A stretch of DNA of 64,000 nucleotides from Gammaproteobacteria bacterium (GTDB lineage: Bacteria > Pseudomonadota > Gammaproteobacteria > Eutrophobiales > Eutrophobiaceae): positions 891,881-955,880 of the forward strand of contig WLWS01000001.1 of the NCBI GenBank assembly GCA_012103475.1, given 5' to 3'. The notes beneath the pieces were generated by a model. It was not told where the DNA came from and did no database searches. It worked only from the letters and a program-made list of their open reading frames with translations. Every line of letters begins with the position of its first letter. Within the stretch, counting starts at the first letter, position 1. This document shows positions 26,322 through 35,806 of the stretch, piece by piece. The translations under genes were made by a program, and so were the position numbers.

Positions 26322-27734
26322 TTAAAGTTGTGGGTGACGCTTTTGCCATTGCAGGGCAGATTGCAGCTTTGCGCCGATTCTTAGCACGCTTAGATCATCG
26401 TAGCTTTTACCGACAATCTGTACTCCGGTTGGCAGACCGTTACTGGCAAAGCCGGAAGGAACAGATAACACCGGGCAGCGACTGAGCATGTTAAAAGGCC
26501 AGGTCATGCACTCTTGCATAATAAGTTCAAAAGCAGCGGGTTTACCGGAAGCTGGCCAGCCTGTTGTTGCCAGCGTGGGGCAGATAAGTGCGTCGTAGTA
26601 TTCCAGTGAGCTTCCCAATGGCTTGTACATTTGTCCGGCACGGCTTATGGAATCGAGATAGTTCTCAGGCTCAACGGACAAGCCTATTTCCGCCAGCTCG
26701 ATACAGTAATCGTTCATCTCGCTACGATGGGAAGAAAGATTCTTAGCGATGTCGCGACCCATACGAAAGCCGAAATGCGCCCGGGCTGCGTCCCTGAGAC
26801 GGGCATCCCAGCTAATATCAATGTCCTCGACAATGGCTCCAAGAGTTTTCAGGGTTTCGCATAAGGAAAATGTATTAGCGAAGACTTCTTCGTCAATATC
26901 AAAAAAACCCAGATTCATCGAACAGGCTATACGGATCCCTTTGATGTCATCGAACTCAGCGGGCACTTCCAGTTTTGGTCGGATACTTGCCAGATCGGCC
27001 GGGTGCGGGCCATTGATTATATTGAACATCAGTGCACAGTCTTCAACACTACGCGCCATCGGACCGTTATGATTATAAGTATCGAGAGAATAAAAAGGAT
27101 CGCTTTCCGGGACTCTTCCATAACTGGGTTTCAGACCCACAAGGCCACAGAGACTGGCAGGTACCCGAATTGAACCGGCGATGTCTGAGCCAGTTGCCAA
27201 TGCAGAAGTACCTGCGGCCAGCGAAGCGGCGGATCCGCCCGATGATCCGCCCGGACTATAATCAGTATTCCAGGGGTTGGTGGTTACGCCATTCAATTTA
27301 TTACGGGTAAATACCGCGCTGGAAAATTCGGGTACGGTGGTTCTTGCATGGACAATAGCGCCGGCACTCAGTAGTCGTTCGACCATAGGGTGCGTGCTTG
27401 TGCCAATATTGTCCTTTGACAATAAAGAACCTTCGCTGGTGATTTCACCCTCGATTGTCATTTCATCTTTAACCGCGACGCAAATGCCGCATAGACTGCC
27501 AGCGCTGTCCGGATTATTGATATAGATATTTTCAGCTTCGCGAGCGGATTCCCATGCCTGTTCAAATCGATCGGCAGAAAAAGCATTGATTGTCGGTTCG
27601 CTTACGGCAGCCTTTGCAATGTACGCATCGAGTAATTCCACCGGCGATAATTCGCGCGATTTAAACAGGCTCAGCGCTTCGCTGGCGCCGAGGAAACACA
27701 GTTCATCATTATCTGAGCTACTATGCTTTACCAC
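26322..27734 (-). CDS. Amidase-signature hydrolase
   Basis: The Ser-Ser-Lys triad is visible: VKDEM (Lys), PGGSSGGSAASLAAG, and GSDIAGSIRVPASLCGLVG with the nucleophile Ser. GTG 27734 overlaps the stop of the upstream oxidoreductase gene by one base and is the likely start; an ATG at 27794 lies inside that gene and adds 20 residues unlike the family. Members hydrolyse amide bonds of glutamine on Glu-tRNA, indole-acetamide or other small amides. In this operon it could release glutamate from a gamma-glutamyl intermediate, the job done by PuuD elsewhere; this is inference. Confidence 0.8.
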   Translation of the reverse strand: MVKHSSSDNDELCFLGASEALSLFKSRELSPVELLDAYIAKAAVSEPTINAFSADRFEQAWESAREAENIYINNPDSAGSLCGICVAVKDEMTIEGEITSEGSLLSKDNIGTSTHPMVERLLSAGAIVHARTTVPEFSSAVFTRNKLNGVTTNPWNTDYSPGGSSGGSAASLAAGTSALATGSDIAGSIRVPASLCGLVGLKPSYGRVPESDPFYSLDTYNHNGPMARSVEDCALMFNIINGPHPADLASIRPKLEVPAEFDDIKGIRIACSMNLGFFDIDEEVFANTFSLCETLKTLGAIVEDIDISWDARLRDAARAHFGFRMGRDIAKNLSSHRSEMNDYCIELAEIGLSVEPENYLDSISRAGQMYKPLGSSLEYYDALICPTLATTGWPASGKPAAFELIMQECMTWPFNMLSRCPVLSVPSGFASNGLPTGVQIVGKSYDDLSVLRIGAKLQSALQWQKRHPQL

Positions 27735-29563
27735 TATTCTGACAGCCCGAGTCGTTGCAGCGTAGAGGCGTATGGCACTCCTTTGCCATCCCATCCGCGC
27801 AATTCATAATAAGCCGGTAGCATTTCATCAAGCCGGCAGACCAGACCTTTGGCGGAGCCGCTTGGGGCCGGTTCTTTCAATATCCGTTGTGGCAGGGTGT
27901 CATCACTCTTGTCCAGACCAGCCGCCAGATTGAACTGGCGTTCGAGATTCCAGATTCGCTCGCCGGTCTGCTTGAGTCTTTCCAGATCCCAGTCGCCCTC
28001 ACAGGCGGCGTTAATGTGCGCTGTAAACGCTTCTTCATCGAGGCCGGCATCGCCGGGAAACAGACAGAGTCCGCTTGAATCAACGGCGGCAACGTAATCC
28101 TGTGAGTCCTTTACTATCTGTGCTTTGGATTCGGGTTCGGTGGTTTCAAAATCGTCTTCGTAAGGCGCTGCGCGCAGGTGACAGGCACCACGATTGCTGG
28201 TCGCATAGGCGAGTCCCATGCCCTGCATGCTACGGCCATCATAACCGGCAAACTCCTGGCCTTTTACTGCCATGGAGAATTCAGGATGAGCGTACTTTTC
28301 ACACAGACGTTTTGAACCCAGGCCTACGTCAATTCCAAAACCTTCTCCACGCGCTGTTGCTTCAGTGATGGCGACCAGGGCTTCTGCCGATCCAAAATTA
28401 AGAGTTATACCACCAGTGTCTTTTTCTGAAATCACGCCCGTATCAAAAAGCTCCATGGCGGCAGCGATCGATCCACCAAGTGAAATCGGATCCATACCAT
28501 ATTCATTACAGAGAAAGCCGCAATAGGTGGCGGCGTTCATGTCACTGACACCCACTGTGGAACCAAGCGAGAAAGCGGTTTCATATTCAAGTCCACCGGA
28601 CGCACCGTGGTATTGCGGTTTGTCTTTTACCGAGAAATGTTCAGGATCAATATGGCAGATTCGCCCACAACCGATGGTGCAGCCAAAACAGGCGCCGTTT
28701 TGCACAATATTGCGATGCTCATTATTGTTTTCGCTGTGCATGGTTTCGACGTTAATTTTATCGGCACCTTCAAACTGAACTTCGCGAAAATTACGCGTGG
28801 GGAGCGTGCCGAAAGTATTGGCGATATCCATCATCATCAATGTGCCTTCGCGGGTGAGGGCTTTACGATCTGCACTTTCCTGCATGATTGCTTTAGTCGC
28901 GCTTGCTGTTTGCATAAAGGCGGAAGGATCAGACACAGTCACTCCCTTACTGCCTTCTACGACAATCGCCTTGAGGTTTTTTGATCCCATTGCGGCACCT
29001 ACGCCTGAACGGCTGGCGGCGCGATGTAAATCATTCACAACACAGGCGAAGCGATTACCCTTCTCACCGGCAGGACCGATTGACGCAACTTTCACTGAGG
29101 CATTCTGGTGAAAGGATTTCAGCGCGGGTTCGGTTTCCCAGACGGTTTTGCCCCATAAGTGTTTGGCCGAAATGAGTTCGACCTGATCATCATTGATGTA
29201 AAGATAAACCGGTTCCGTTGCGCGACCCTCAAATATCACCATATCGTAGCCGGCAAACTTGAGCTCGGCACCAAACATACCGCCAGAATTTGAACAGGCA
29301 ATGGCGTTGGTCAAAGCACCTTTGCAGACTACCGAGTAACGTCCGCCGGTAGAGGCCATGGTGCCGGTCAGCGGGCCGGTCGCAAAAATCAGTTTGTTCT
29401 CGGGAGACAGTGCGTCGGCAGCCGGGTCCATTTCTTCCAACAGATACTTTGACGCGATACCGCGCTGACCGAGATAGGACTGGGCCCACTCCTGATTCAG
29501 TGCTTCGAAAGAAATACTCTGATCGCTCAGATTGACTCTAAGTATTTGTCCTTGCCATGCCAT
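27734..29563 (-). CDS. Tungsten-type aldehyde:ferredoxin oxidoreductase
   Basis: The 609-residue protein has the AOR N-domain start (GQILRVNLSDQSI, TGPLTGTMASTGGRYSVV, SNSGGMFGAELKFAGYD). The [4Fe-4S] ligands are Cys292-x2-Cys295-x3-Cys299 plus a distant Cys in DSSGLCLFPG near 500. SRSGVGAAMGSKNLKAI fits the bis-pterin binding region. AORs oxidise aldehydes to acids with a tungsten or molybdenum pterin cofactor. Placed between a transaminase and an amidase, it could take the aldehyde that NAD-dependent dehydrogenases handle in known polyamine operons; no such dehydrogenase is in the window. The acceptor is unknown. Confidence 0.88.
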   Translation of the reverse strand: MAWQGQILRVNLSDQSISFEALNQEWAQSYLGQRGIASKYLLEEMDPAADALSPENKLIFATGPLTGTMASTGGRYSVVCKGALTNAIACSNSGGMFGAELKFAGYDMVIFEGRATEPVYLYINDDQVELISAKHLWGKTVWETEPALKSFHQNASVKVASIGPAGEKGNRFACVVNDLHRAASRSGVGAAMGSKNLKAIVVEGSKGVTVSDPSAFMQTASATKAIMQESADRKALTREGTLMMMDIANTFGTLPTRNFREVQFEGADKINVETMHSENNNEHRNIVQNGACFGCTIGCGRICHIDPEHFSVKDKPQYHGASGGLEYETAFSLGSTVGVSDMNAATYCGFLCNEYGMDPISLGGSIAAAMELFDTGVISEKDTGGITLNFGSAEALVAITEATARGEGFGIDVGLGSKRLCEKYAHPEFSMAVKGQEFAGYDGRSMQGMGLAYATSNRGACHLRAAPYEDDFETTEPESKAQIVKDSQDYVAAVDSSGLCLFPGDAGLDEEAFTAHINAACEGDWDLERLKQTGERIWNLERQFNLAAGLDKSDDTLPQRILKEPAPSGSAKGLVCRLDEMLPAYYELRGWDGKGVPYASTLQRLGLSE

Positions 29564-29577
29564 AAGCTATCAACTTT

Positions 29578-30945
29578 CTAGCTGACGATACCCAGATCGT
29601 GTGCTGTCAGATCAAGGCATTTGATGGCAATACTGATTAATTCGTCTATCTGTTCTTTGTTCATTATCAGAGGCGGGGAGATGATCATAGTGTCACCGAC
29701 TGCACGCATAATAAGGCCATTATCGAAACAATGATCACGGCATAGTTGACCAGCGTCGCCTGCGGATTCAAAAAATTCTCTATTGCTTTTGTCTTTAACC
29801 AATTCCAGCGCACCGATAAAGCCAACTCCGCGAGCTTCACCTACGAGCGGGTGCTCAGCCAGTTCCCGCCACTTTGATTGCAGATAAGGGCCGGTATTAT
29901 CTTTTACGTTCTCAATAATTTTCTCGTCGCGCAGAATATTTATATTGGCAAGCGCTACAGCACAGGAGGCCGGATGGCCTGAGTAGGTAAAGCCATGAGC
30001 AAACTCTTCACCTTCGGTAATGATTAACTCAGCAACACGATCACTAACCATGACTCCGCCAATCGGCAGATAGCCGGAGGACAGGCCTTTTGCTATAGGC
30101 ATTAGATCCGCTTCTATCTGAAAATGATCAGAACCGAACCAGCTTCCCAGTCGACCAAAACCGCAGATCACCTCGTCGGCTACAATGAGTACATCGTGTT
30201 CCTTACAGATACGTTGAATCTCGGGCCAGTAAGTGTCGGGTGGAATGATGACACCGCCGGCACCCTGAATAGGCTCGGCAATAAAAGCCGCTACTTTGTC
30301 AGCGCCAAGAGCCAGAATTTTTTCTTCCAACGCTCTTGCCGCCTGTAAACCAAAGTCTTCCGGAGAAAGATCGCCACCATCGCGGTACCAGTAAGGCGTG
30401 GCTATGTGTTCGATACCGGGAATTGGCAGGTGTCCCTGTGTGTGCATATCTTTCATAGCGCCGAGGCTGGCTGCACCAATGGTGCTGCCATGGTAGGCAT
30501 CGCTGCGACTGATGATCGTCATTTTCTCTGGCTGACCCTGCAAATCCCAGTAGCGGTTTATAAGGCGAATTACGGTGTCGTTCGCTTCTGATCCGGAGTT
30601 GGTAAAGAAAACGCGGTTTAAATGAACCGGAGTGACTTCCTGCAACAACTTTGATAATTCAATCGCGGAGGGGTGCGAGGTTTTAAAGAAATTATTGTAA
30701 TAAGGAAGTTCCAGTAATTGTTTGTAGGCAGCATCAGCCAGTTCTTTCCTGCCGTAACCAATATTCACACACCACAGACCTGCCATGGCATCGAGCAATT
30801 TCTTATCTTCCGAGTCCCAGACATAAACGCCATCTGCACGAGTGATAATGCGACAACCTTCACTGGCAAGGGCATTGGTATCTGTAAAAGGGTGGAGGTG
30901 ATGCTGGCTATCAAAAGATTGCCAGTTAGCTGTGTTATTTTCCAT
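29578..30945 (-). CDS. spuC: Class III aminotransferase, putrescine/polyamine type
   Basis: The 455-residue PLP enzyme shows NSGSEANDTVIRL, the YHGSTIGAASLG loop, IAEPIQGAGGVIIPP, DEVICGFGRLG and AKGLSSGYLPIGGVMV with the PLP Lys. The sequence resembles SpuC and other omega-amino acid:pyruvate or putrescine:pyruvate transaminases. The product is an aldehyde, such as 4-aminobutanal, that would feed the AOR or an oxidase. It is the second gene of the reverse operon, four bases after the glutamine-synthetase-like gene. Confidence 0.82.
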   Translation of the reverse strand: MENNTANWQSFDSQHHLHPFTDTNALASEGCRIITRADGVYVWDSEDKKLLDAMAGLWCVNIGYGRKELADAAYKQLLELPYYNNFFKTSHPSAIELSKLLQEVTPVHLNRVFFTNSGSEANDTVIRLINRYWDLQGQPEKMTIISRSDAYHGSTIGAASLGAMKDMHTQGHLPIPGIEHIATPYWYRDGGDLSPEDFGLQAARALEEKILALGADKVAAFIAEPIQGAGGVIIPPDTYWPEIQRICKEHDVLIVADEVICGFGRLGSWFGSDHFQIEADLMPIAKGLSSGYLPIGGVMVSDRVAELIITEGEEFAHGFTYSGHPASCAVALANINILRDEKIIENVKDNTGPYLQSKWRELAEHPLVGEARGVGFIGALELVKDKSNREFFESAGDAGQLCRDHCFDNGLIMRAVGDTMIISPPLIMNKEQIDELISIAIKCLDLTAHDLGIVS

Positions 30946-30949
30946 TATC

Positions 30950-32284
30950 TTATACTCTCAATAGTAGGTGTTCACGTTCCCAGGGAGTAATGACCTGAGA
31001 AAATGTCTGGTGTTCAAGTTCTTTAACGGCCAGGTACAGCTGTATAAAATCTTTCCCAAGCGCTTTCCGAATAGCTGTAGACCGTTTCATTAATTTCAAA
31101 GAAGAATCCATGTCCATGGGTAGTGAAATGTCCAGATCATAGGCACTGCCTTTCTGCTCTGCTGTCGGCGTAAGTTTTTCCTGAACGCCGAGGTATCCAC
31201 TAATCAGTGATGCGGCTATGGCAAGATAAGGATTGCTATCCGCTCCGGCTATTCTGTTTTCCACGCGAGTTGCTTTGGTTGCAGACAGCGGGACTCGTAA
31301 ACCAACCGTTCTGTTATCAATACCCCATTGCGTATTTATAGGGGCAGAATAATAAGGTGTAATGCGTCGGTAAGAGTTCACATTAGGAGCGTAAAATGCC
31401 ATCAGGGCAGGTGTGTATTTTTGTAGGCCGCCAATGTAACTTTTAAAAAGTTTGTTCGTTTTACCGTTTTTACCAACGAATATATTGTTGCCGGACTTTT
31501 TGTTTAGCACACTCTGGTGCAAGTGCATGGAACTACCGGGCTGATCCTGATAGGGCTTGGCCATAAAGGTGGCATAGATGTCGTATTTATAGGCAGCCTC
31601 GCGCACGGTGCGTTTAAAGGCAAAGACCTGATCGGCAAGACTCATTGGATCGCCATGCAGAAAGTTTACTTCCAGTTGCGCAATACCGTCTTCATGCGTC
31701 AGTGTCTCGATGGCAAGTCCTTGCTGCTCTGCATAGGAAAATATGGTGTCGATCAATTCTTCGTATTCATTGACCGCATCGATGCTGAAAGAGCGACGTG
31801 ATTTTTCCTGTCTTCCGGAACGACCTACAGGTGCTTGCAAGGGTTGATTAGAATCGGTGTTGGCCTTGGTTAGATAAAACTCCAGTTCCGGCGCAACCAC
31901 AGCCTGCCAGTTTTTTGTATCGAACATCTCAAGAACACGTTGCAGTACGTACCTGGGAGCAGTTTCCACATAAGAACCATCAAGGTGAAGGCAATCATGA
32001 ATTATCTGTGCGGTTGGTACCTTTGCCCAGGGCACCATTCGAATGGACTCAAACACAGGTCGCGCTGCCATGTCGACATCTGTCGGGTTTGTATCATCGA
32101 TAAGATCGGTATAGCTACCGGAAATCGTTTGTGCAAATATGGCTTCAGCAAGACGCATCCCTTCATCCGCTATGTAACGTTCAGTAGGCACGAACTTGCC
32201 ACGCGCGGTGCCGGCGTAATCGGGAATAATTGCTTCTACTTCCTCGACTTTATTTTTCTTCAGCCACTGTTGGATCTTTTTCAT
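30950..32284 (-). CDS. puuA: Gamma-glutamylpolyamine synthetase (glutamine synthetase family)
   Basis: The 444-residue protein has the GS type I layout: VVAPELEFYL (metal Glu), QLEVNFLHGDP, GSSMHLHQSV (ATP/glutamate site), NSYRRITPYYSAPINTQWGIDNR and VENRIAGADSNPYLAIAASL. It lacks the adenylylation-loop and size features of the housekeeping enzyme. The divergent N terminus resembles PuuA/SpuI, which join glutamate to putrescine or other amines using ATP. It is the first gene of the operon, with a sigma-70-like promoter and a palindromic operator upstream. Confidence 0.82.
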   Translation of the reverse strand: MKKIQQWLKKNKVEEVEAIIPDYAGTARGKFVPTERYIADEGMRLAEAIFAQTISGSYTDLIDDTNPTDVDMAARPVFESIRMVPWAKVPTAQIIHDCLHLDGSYVETAPRYVLQRVLEMFDTKNWQAVVAPELEFYLTKANTDSNQPLQAPVGRSGRQEKSRRSFSIDAVNEYEELIDTIFSYAEQQGLAIETLTHEDGIAQLEVNFLHGDPMSLADQVFAFKRTVREAAYKYDIYATFMAKPYQDQPGSSMHLHQSVLNKKSGNNIFVGKNGKTNKLFKSYIGGLQKYTPALMAFYAPNVNSYRRITPYYSAPINTQWGIDNRTVGLRVPLSATKATRVENRIAGADSNPYLAIAASLISGYLGVQEKLTPTAEQKGSAYDLDISLPMDMDSSLKLMKRSTAIRKALGKDFIQLYLAVKELEHQTFSQVITPWEREHLLLRV

Positions 32285-32343
32285 AATTATCTGTAATAGT
32301 TTGTCGACAGAAGTCTGGTAGATTTCCGTTTTTCAGGTGAATC

Positions 32344-32372
32344 ATAGTATGCCAGCACTTGTGTGAAGACAA
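32344..32372 (-). promoter_or_regulatory. Sigma-70-like promoter of the puuA-like operon
   Basis: On the reverse strand TTGTCT (32372-32367) and TACTAT (32349-32344) are separated by exactly 17 bases, placing transcription start near 32337 and leaving about a 50-base leader. The operator at 32391-32408 lies just upstream of the -35 box. Confidence 0.55.
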
Positions 32373-32390
32373 GCTAATTAAGAATAAAAA

Positions 32391-32408
32391 TGAATGAGGG
32401 TTCATTCA
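32391..32408. promoter_or_regulatory. Palindromic operator TGAATGA-N4-TCATTCA, copy 1
   Basis: A perfect 7-bp inverted repeat with spacer GGGT lies between the puuA-like operon and the divergent hydroxylase gene. The same arms with spacer ATAC occur in front of the TetR gene at 39922-39939. The symmetry and the second copy next to a TetR-family gene suggest it is that regulator's site. Confidence 0.65.
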
Positions 32409-32579
32409 GTATTAGCAGGTAAATTAATGTTATTGAAACAATTAATTTGAAAGCCGCTTAGTCTGGTTTAGCTATTTAACAGTAAATTTGAGGTGAGGAA
32501 AGCGAACATTTTTGTTGTACTATTAGATACACAGGATTAATCATCAGAAATAAACGCCAGGAATGAATAAAAACAAACA

Positions 32580-33146
32580 ATGGACATAGGCGAACCTTTG
32601 AAAAACCTGGGTTCGGTGGAGATAGACGCTTTACAGGAACTGATACTGAATCTGGAAGCGGAGGCCTGGCTGGAGCAGGACTATCGTCAGAAAGAGTACG
32701 ATGTGCATCGTTATACTAAGTCTATCGTTATGGTATTTACCGATGGTTCCGGCTGGCCGAATATCGAAGTCAGTAAGCAACCCGGTTGGGACAGGTTAGC
32801 TGAAGCTGCGGTACCGGTTATGCATGGCCTCATTGAAGAGCACTATCCGACAGGAGGTACGATCATTCGCGCCATGGCAGCGAAATTACTGGCAGGTGGA
32901 AAAATCAAACCGCATCGCGACTCGCATCCTTCCTTTCACCACGGTCATCGCATCCATGTGCCAATCAGTACCAATGACAGGGTTCGGTTTATGATTGACG
33001 GGCGACCCTACAAGTTTCAGGTGGGTCAGGCCTACGAAATTAACAATCAGCTGCAGCATAGTGTCATGAATAAGGGCGAGGAAGACCGGATCACCCTGAT
33101 TTTTGATTATGTACCGCCAAACTTGATTGATCGAAGTCAGCACTGA
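32580..33146 (+). CDS. Aspartyl/asparaginyl beta-hydroxylase-like dioxygenase
   Basis: The 188-residue protein has a jelly-roll 2-oxoglutarate/Fe(II) dioxygenase core: KIKPHRDSHPSFHHGHRIHVPI, with the first Fe ligand His and Asp-containing loop, and LQHSVMNKGEEDRITLIFDYVP, with the second His and the 2-oxoglutarate-binding Arg. It matches the aspartyl/asparaginyl beta-hydroxylase family and is cytoplasmic. It reads away from the puuA-like operon and shares its regulatory region, so it may be co-regulated. The target is unknown. Confidence 0.8.
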   Translation: MDIGEPLKNLGSVEIDALQELILNLEAEAWLEQDYRQKEYDVHRYTKSIVMVFTDGSGWPNIEVSKQPGWDRLAEAAVPVMHGLIEEHYPTGGTIIRAMAAKLLAGGKIKPHRDSHPSFHHGHRIHVPISTNDRVRFMIDGRPYKFQVGQAYEINNQLQHSVMNKGEEDRITLIFDYVPPNLIDRSQH

Positions 33147-33169
33147 GCTGGCAGATTGTTAATGAAGAA

Positions 33170-34069
33170 ATGACGACAATTCAGACTCAGGGTCAGTTCT
33201 TCACAATAAAGCGTCTTTTTATGCCGCTGCTGGCTCGCCCCGGTGTCGTGCAGACCATCAAGTACATTGTTTATATTTCACTGTTGGTCAATTTCGTCAT
33301 TTACGTTCGTGACGATTATCTTGCCTGGCAATCTTCTTTGGCACCCGGTGCGCCGCTGGGACAAATCTTCAGTACTTTTTCCACCTCTATTGATACGGCT
33401 GCCTGGATGGGTTTGATCTTTCTCTTTGAACTTGAAACTTATGCCTTGTCGGACAGTGCCTTTACTCGTTGGCTGGTTAATTTAATGCGAGCGGCTAAAG
33501 CAATATGTTTTATTGGCGTGTTGTACGCAGCTTATGGTTATACGACGGAAGCGCTGGAGAATTACCGGACACGGGAAATGCCCGAGATTACTAATGCCTG
33601 TCAAATGGCGGATCAGGGAGTTGCTATGCAAATGGATAGCATTGCCTACGAGGATATTACGACTGCTAATTGTAAGAGTATTTCGAATGACAGCCAGTTT
33701 TATCTCATTCATACGGATATATCTATAATTGATAAAACCAAACTGGCTCACGTGCAAAAAATGGGCTGGGTCGATATTTGCAATTCTTTTGTCTGGATTT
33801 TTGTGGTGCTGCTTATTGAAATCGAAATCTGGATGCAGAACAAAGATCGTTTTGGCAGCAAAATATTGGAACGAGTACGCCAGTTCAAAACTTTTCTTTA
33901 TCTTGTGTTGATTATCAACGCGATTATCTGGTCTTCGACTGGCTATTTCATTTATAGCTGGGATGCCTTTCTCTGGATATTCGGCTTCTGGGTGATTGAA
34001 CTGAATCTTGCCGAATGGGAAAGGGACAGACTGCAGGAGATCGGTGGTAGCGCCGTTGAGGCGGTCTAG
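33170..34069 (+). CDS. Uncharacterised multi-pass membrane protein
   Basis: The 299-residue protein has five or six hydrophobic segments: about 30-45 (IKYIVYISLLVNFVIYV), 77-90, 108-125, 212-228 (VWIFVVLLIEIEIWM), 243-262 and 266-280. A hydrophilic loop of about 75 residues between the third and fourth carries two Cys and may face the periplasm. I do not recognise a family. It follows the hydroxylase gene after 23 bases and is probably co-transcribed. It ends exactly where the convergent potI gene ends, with no spacer. Confidence 0.65.
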   Translation: MTTIQTQGQFFTIKRLFMPLLARPGVVQTIKYIVYISLLVNFVIYVRDDYLAWQSSLAPGAPLGQIFSTFSTSIDTAAWMGLIFLFELETYALSDSAFTRWLVNLMRAAKAICFIGVLYAAYGYTTEALENYRTREMPEITNACQMADQGVAMQMDSIAYEDITTANCKSISNDSQFYLIHTDISIIDKTKLAHVQKMGWVDICNSFVWIFVVLLIEIEIWMQNKDRFGSKILERVRQFKTFLYLVLIINAIIWSSTGYFIYSWDAFLWIFGFWVIELNLAEWERDRLQEIGGSAVEAV

Positions 34070-34906
34070 TTACTCGCTCAGCTTTAGCTGACTTTCTGTC
34101 CGTCGCTGTTTTTCCTGCTTCAAAATTAACCATCCAGCTACACCGACACCAATACTGACGATTAATATAATAATTGAAGCCAGCGCATTAATATCGGGTG
34201 TCACACCTAGACGTATTTTTGAAAATATCCACATCGGTAAGGTGCTTGAGCCGGGGCCGGACACAAAGCTGGCGATAACCAGATCATCTAGTGAAAGAGT
34301 AAAGGCCAATAGCCAACCCGATAGCATGGCCGGTGCAATCAGTGGCAGAGTAATATCGAGCGTGACACGGAAAGGCCGGCCCCCGAGATCCATTGCCGCT
34401 TCTTCAAGAGACTGATCCATTGAGCTGAGTCTCGATTGCACAATCACTGCGACGTAGGCCATAGAAAAAGTAATGTGGCCTATGGTAATGGTCATTGCGC
34501 CCCTGTTCGCCGGCCATCCGATGAAATCCTGCAAGCTGACAAATAACAACAGGAGCGACAGGCCGGTAATCACTTCCGGCATGGCCAGTGGCGCGGCGAT
34601 CATTCCGGTGAACAGAACCCTGCCTTTGAATCGTCCCATTCGAGTCAGGGCAAGTCCCGCGAGAGTTCCCATCAGGGTAGCGAAAGTGGCACTGATAAAA
34701 GCAATACGCAAACTTAACAGTGCGGCGTCAATAATCTGCTGATTTTCGAACAAATTCGCATACCAGCGAAACGAAAAACCACCCCATACCGAAACAATAC
34801 GTGAATCATTAAACGAGTTTACGATGAGCAGAACTATTGGCACGTACAAAAAGGCGTAGCCGAAACAGAGCACCGAAATAAGAAAGCCGGGATAAGCTTT
34901 CTTCAT
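34070..34906 (-). CDS. potI: Polyamine ABC transporter permease, PotC/PotI type
   Basis: The 278-residue inner-membrane protein has six hydrophobic segments. An EAA-like loop, EEAAMDLGGRPFRVTLDITLPLIAPAMLSG, sits in the last third and docks to the ATPase. FSLRIAFISATFATLMGTLAG and DDLVIASFVSGPG are typical of PotC/PotI. Its start overlaps the end of potH by four bases (ATGA-type). It is the last gene of the six-gene reverse operon. Confidence 0.9.
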   Translation of the reverse strand: MKKAYPGFLISVLCFGYAFLYVPIVLLIVNSFNDSRIVSVWGGFSFRWYANLFENQQIIDAALLSLRIAFISATFATLMGTLAGLALTRMGRFKGRVLFTGMIAAPLAMPEVITGLSLLLLFVSLQDFIGWPANRGAMTITIGHITFSMAYVAVIVQSRLSSMDQSLEEAAMDLGGRPFRVTLDITLPLIAPAMLSGWLLAFTLSLDDLVIASFVSGPGSSTLPMWIFSKIRLGVTPDINALASIIILIVSIGVGVAGWLILKQEKQRRTESQLKLSE

Positions 34907-35793
34907 GCTTCCTGCTGCTCTTGCGGTGACTGATAATGCTGAAACACCATCATAGGCAATATCAGAATCAGTAACAGTATGGTGGCAACCGCCGCAGACA
35001 TGGGCCAGTCACGGTTACCAAAAAATTCTTCGTAAAGGGTTCTGCCGATCATTAAAGAATCTAGCCCGCCGAGCAGACTGGGAATAACAAACTCTCCGAT
35101 CGCGGGGATAAACACCAGTAAACTGCCTGCAATTATTCCCGGCAGCGATAGTGGTAGAGTTACATCACGAAAAACAATCAGCGGCCTGCCGCCGAGATCT
35201 GCAGCAGCCTCCATATAATCCAGATTCAGTTTCTCAAGATTGGCGTACAAGGGCAGAATCATAAAAGGCAGATAGGAATACACAATACCCAAATAGACGG
35301 CAAAATCTGTGTAGAGTAGTTTAAGAGGTTGTTCGATTATGCCTAGCGACATAAGACTATTGTTAATCAGCCCGTTGGTGCTGAGGATACTCATCCAGGC
35401 GTAGACGCGCAGAAGAAAGGAAGTCCAGAAAGGTAATATCACCAGGAACAGCAGGATGTTCTTCCAGCCCGGCGCGGCACGTGCCATGGCATAGGCCATT
35501 GGATAACTTATCAGCAAACATAATAACGTCGATATGAAAGCAATTTTTAATGACTTGAAATAGCTTATCCAGTAAAGATTGTCTTCCAGTAGGAAGCGAT
35601 AGTTATCAAGTGTAAAGAAAAAAGCGAAGTCGATGCTTTCGCTCCTTGTAAACAGAGGAGTAAAAGGTGGTGAGGCGACCAGCGGATCAGAAAAACTGAT
35701 TTTGAATACAATCGCGAATGGCGCCAGAAAAAAAATCAGCAGCCATAGATAAGGTGCAAGAATAACGAAACGACGCCAGACTATGTCCATCAC
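34903..35793 (-). CDS. potH: Polyamine ABC transporter permease, PotB/PotH type
   Basis: The 296-residue membrane protein has six hydrophobic segments, the characteristic RVYAWMSILSTNGLIN segment and the EAA loop MEAAADLGGRPLIVFRDVTLPLSLPGIIAGSLLVF. GEFVIPSLLGG is a strong PotB/PotH marker. It follows potG after 13 bases and overlaps potI. Confidence 0.9.
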   Translation of the reverse strand: MMDIVWRRFVILAPYLWLLIFFLAPFAIVFKISFSDPLVASPPFTPLFTRSESIDFAFFFTLDNYRFLLEDNLYWISYFKSLKIAFISTLLCLLISYPMAYAMARAAPGWKNILLFLVILPFWTSFLLRVYAWMSILSTNGLINNSLMSLGIIEQPLKLLYTDFAVYLGIVYSYLPFMILPLYANLEKLNLDYMEAAADLGGRPLIVFRDVTLPLSLPGIIAGSLLVFIPAIGEFVIPSLLGGLDSLMIGRTLYEEFFGNRDWPMSAAVATILLLILILPMMVFQHYQSPQEQQEA

Positions 35794-35806
35794 GGCATAC
35801 CCGGGT

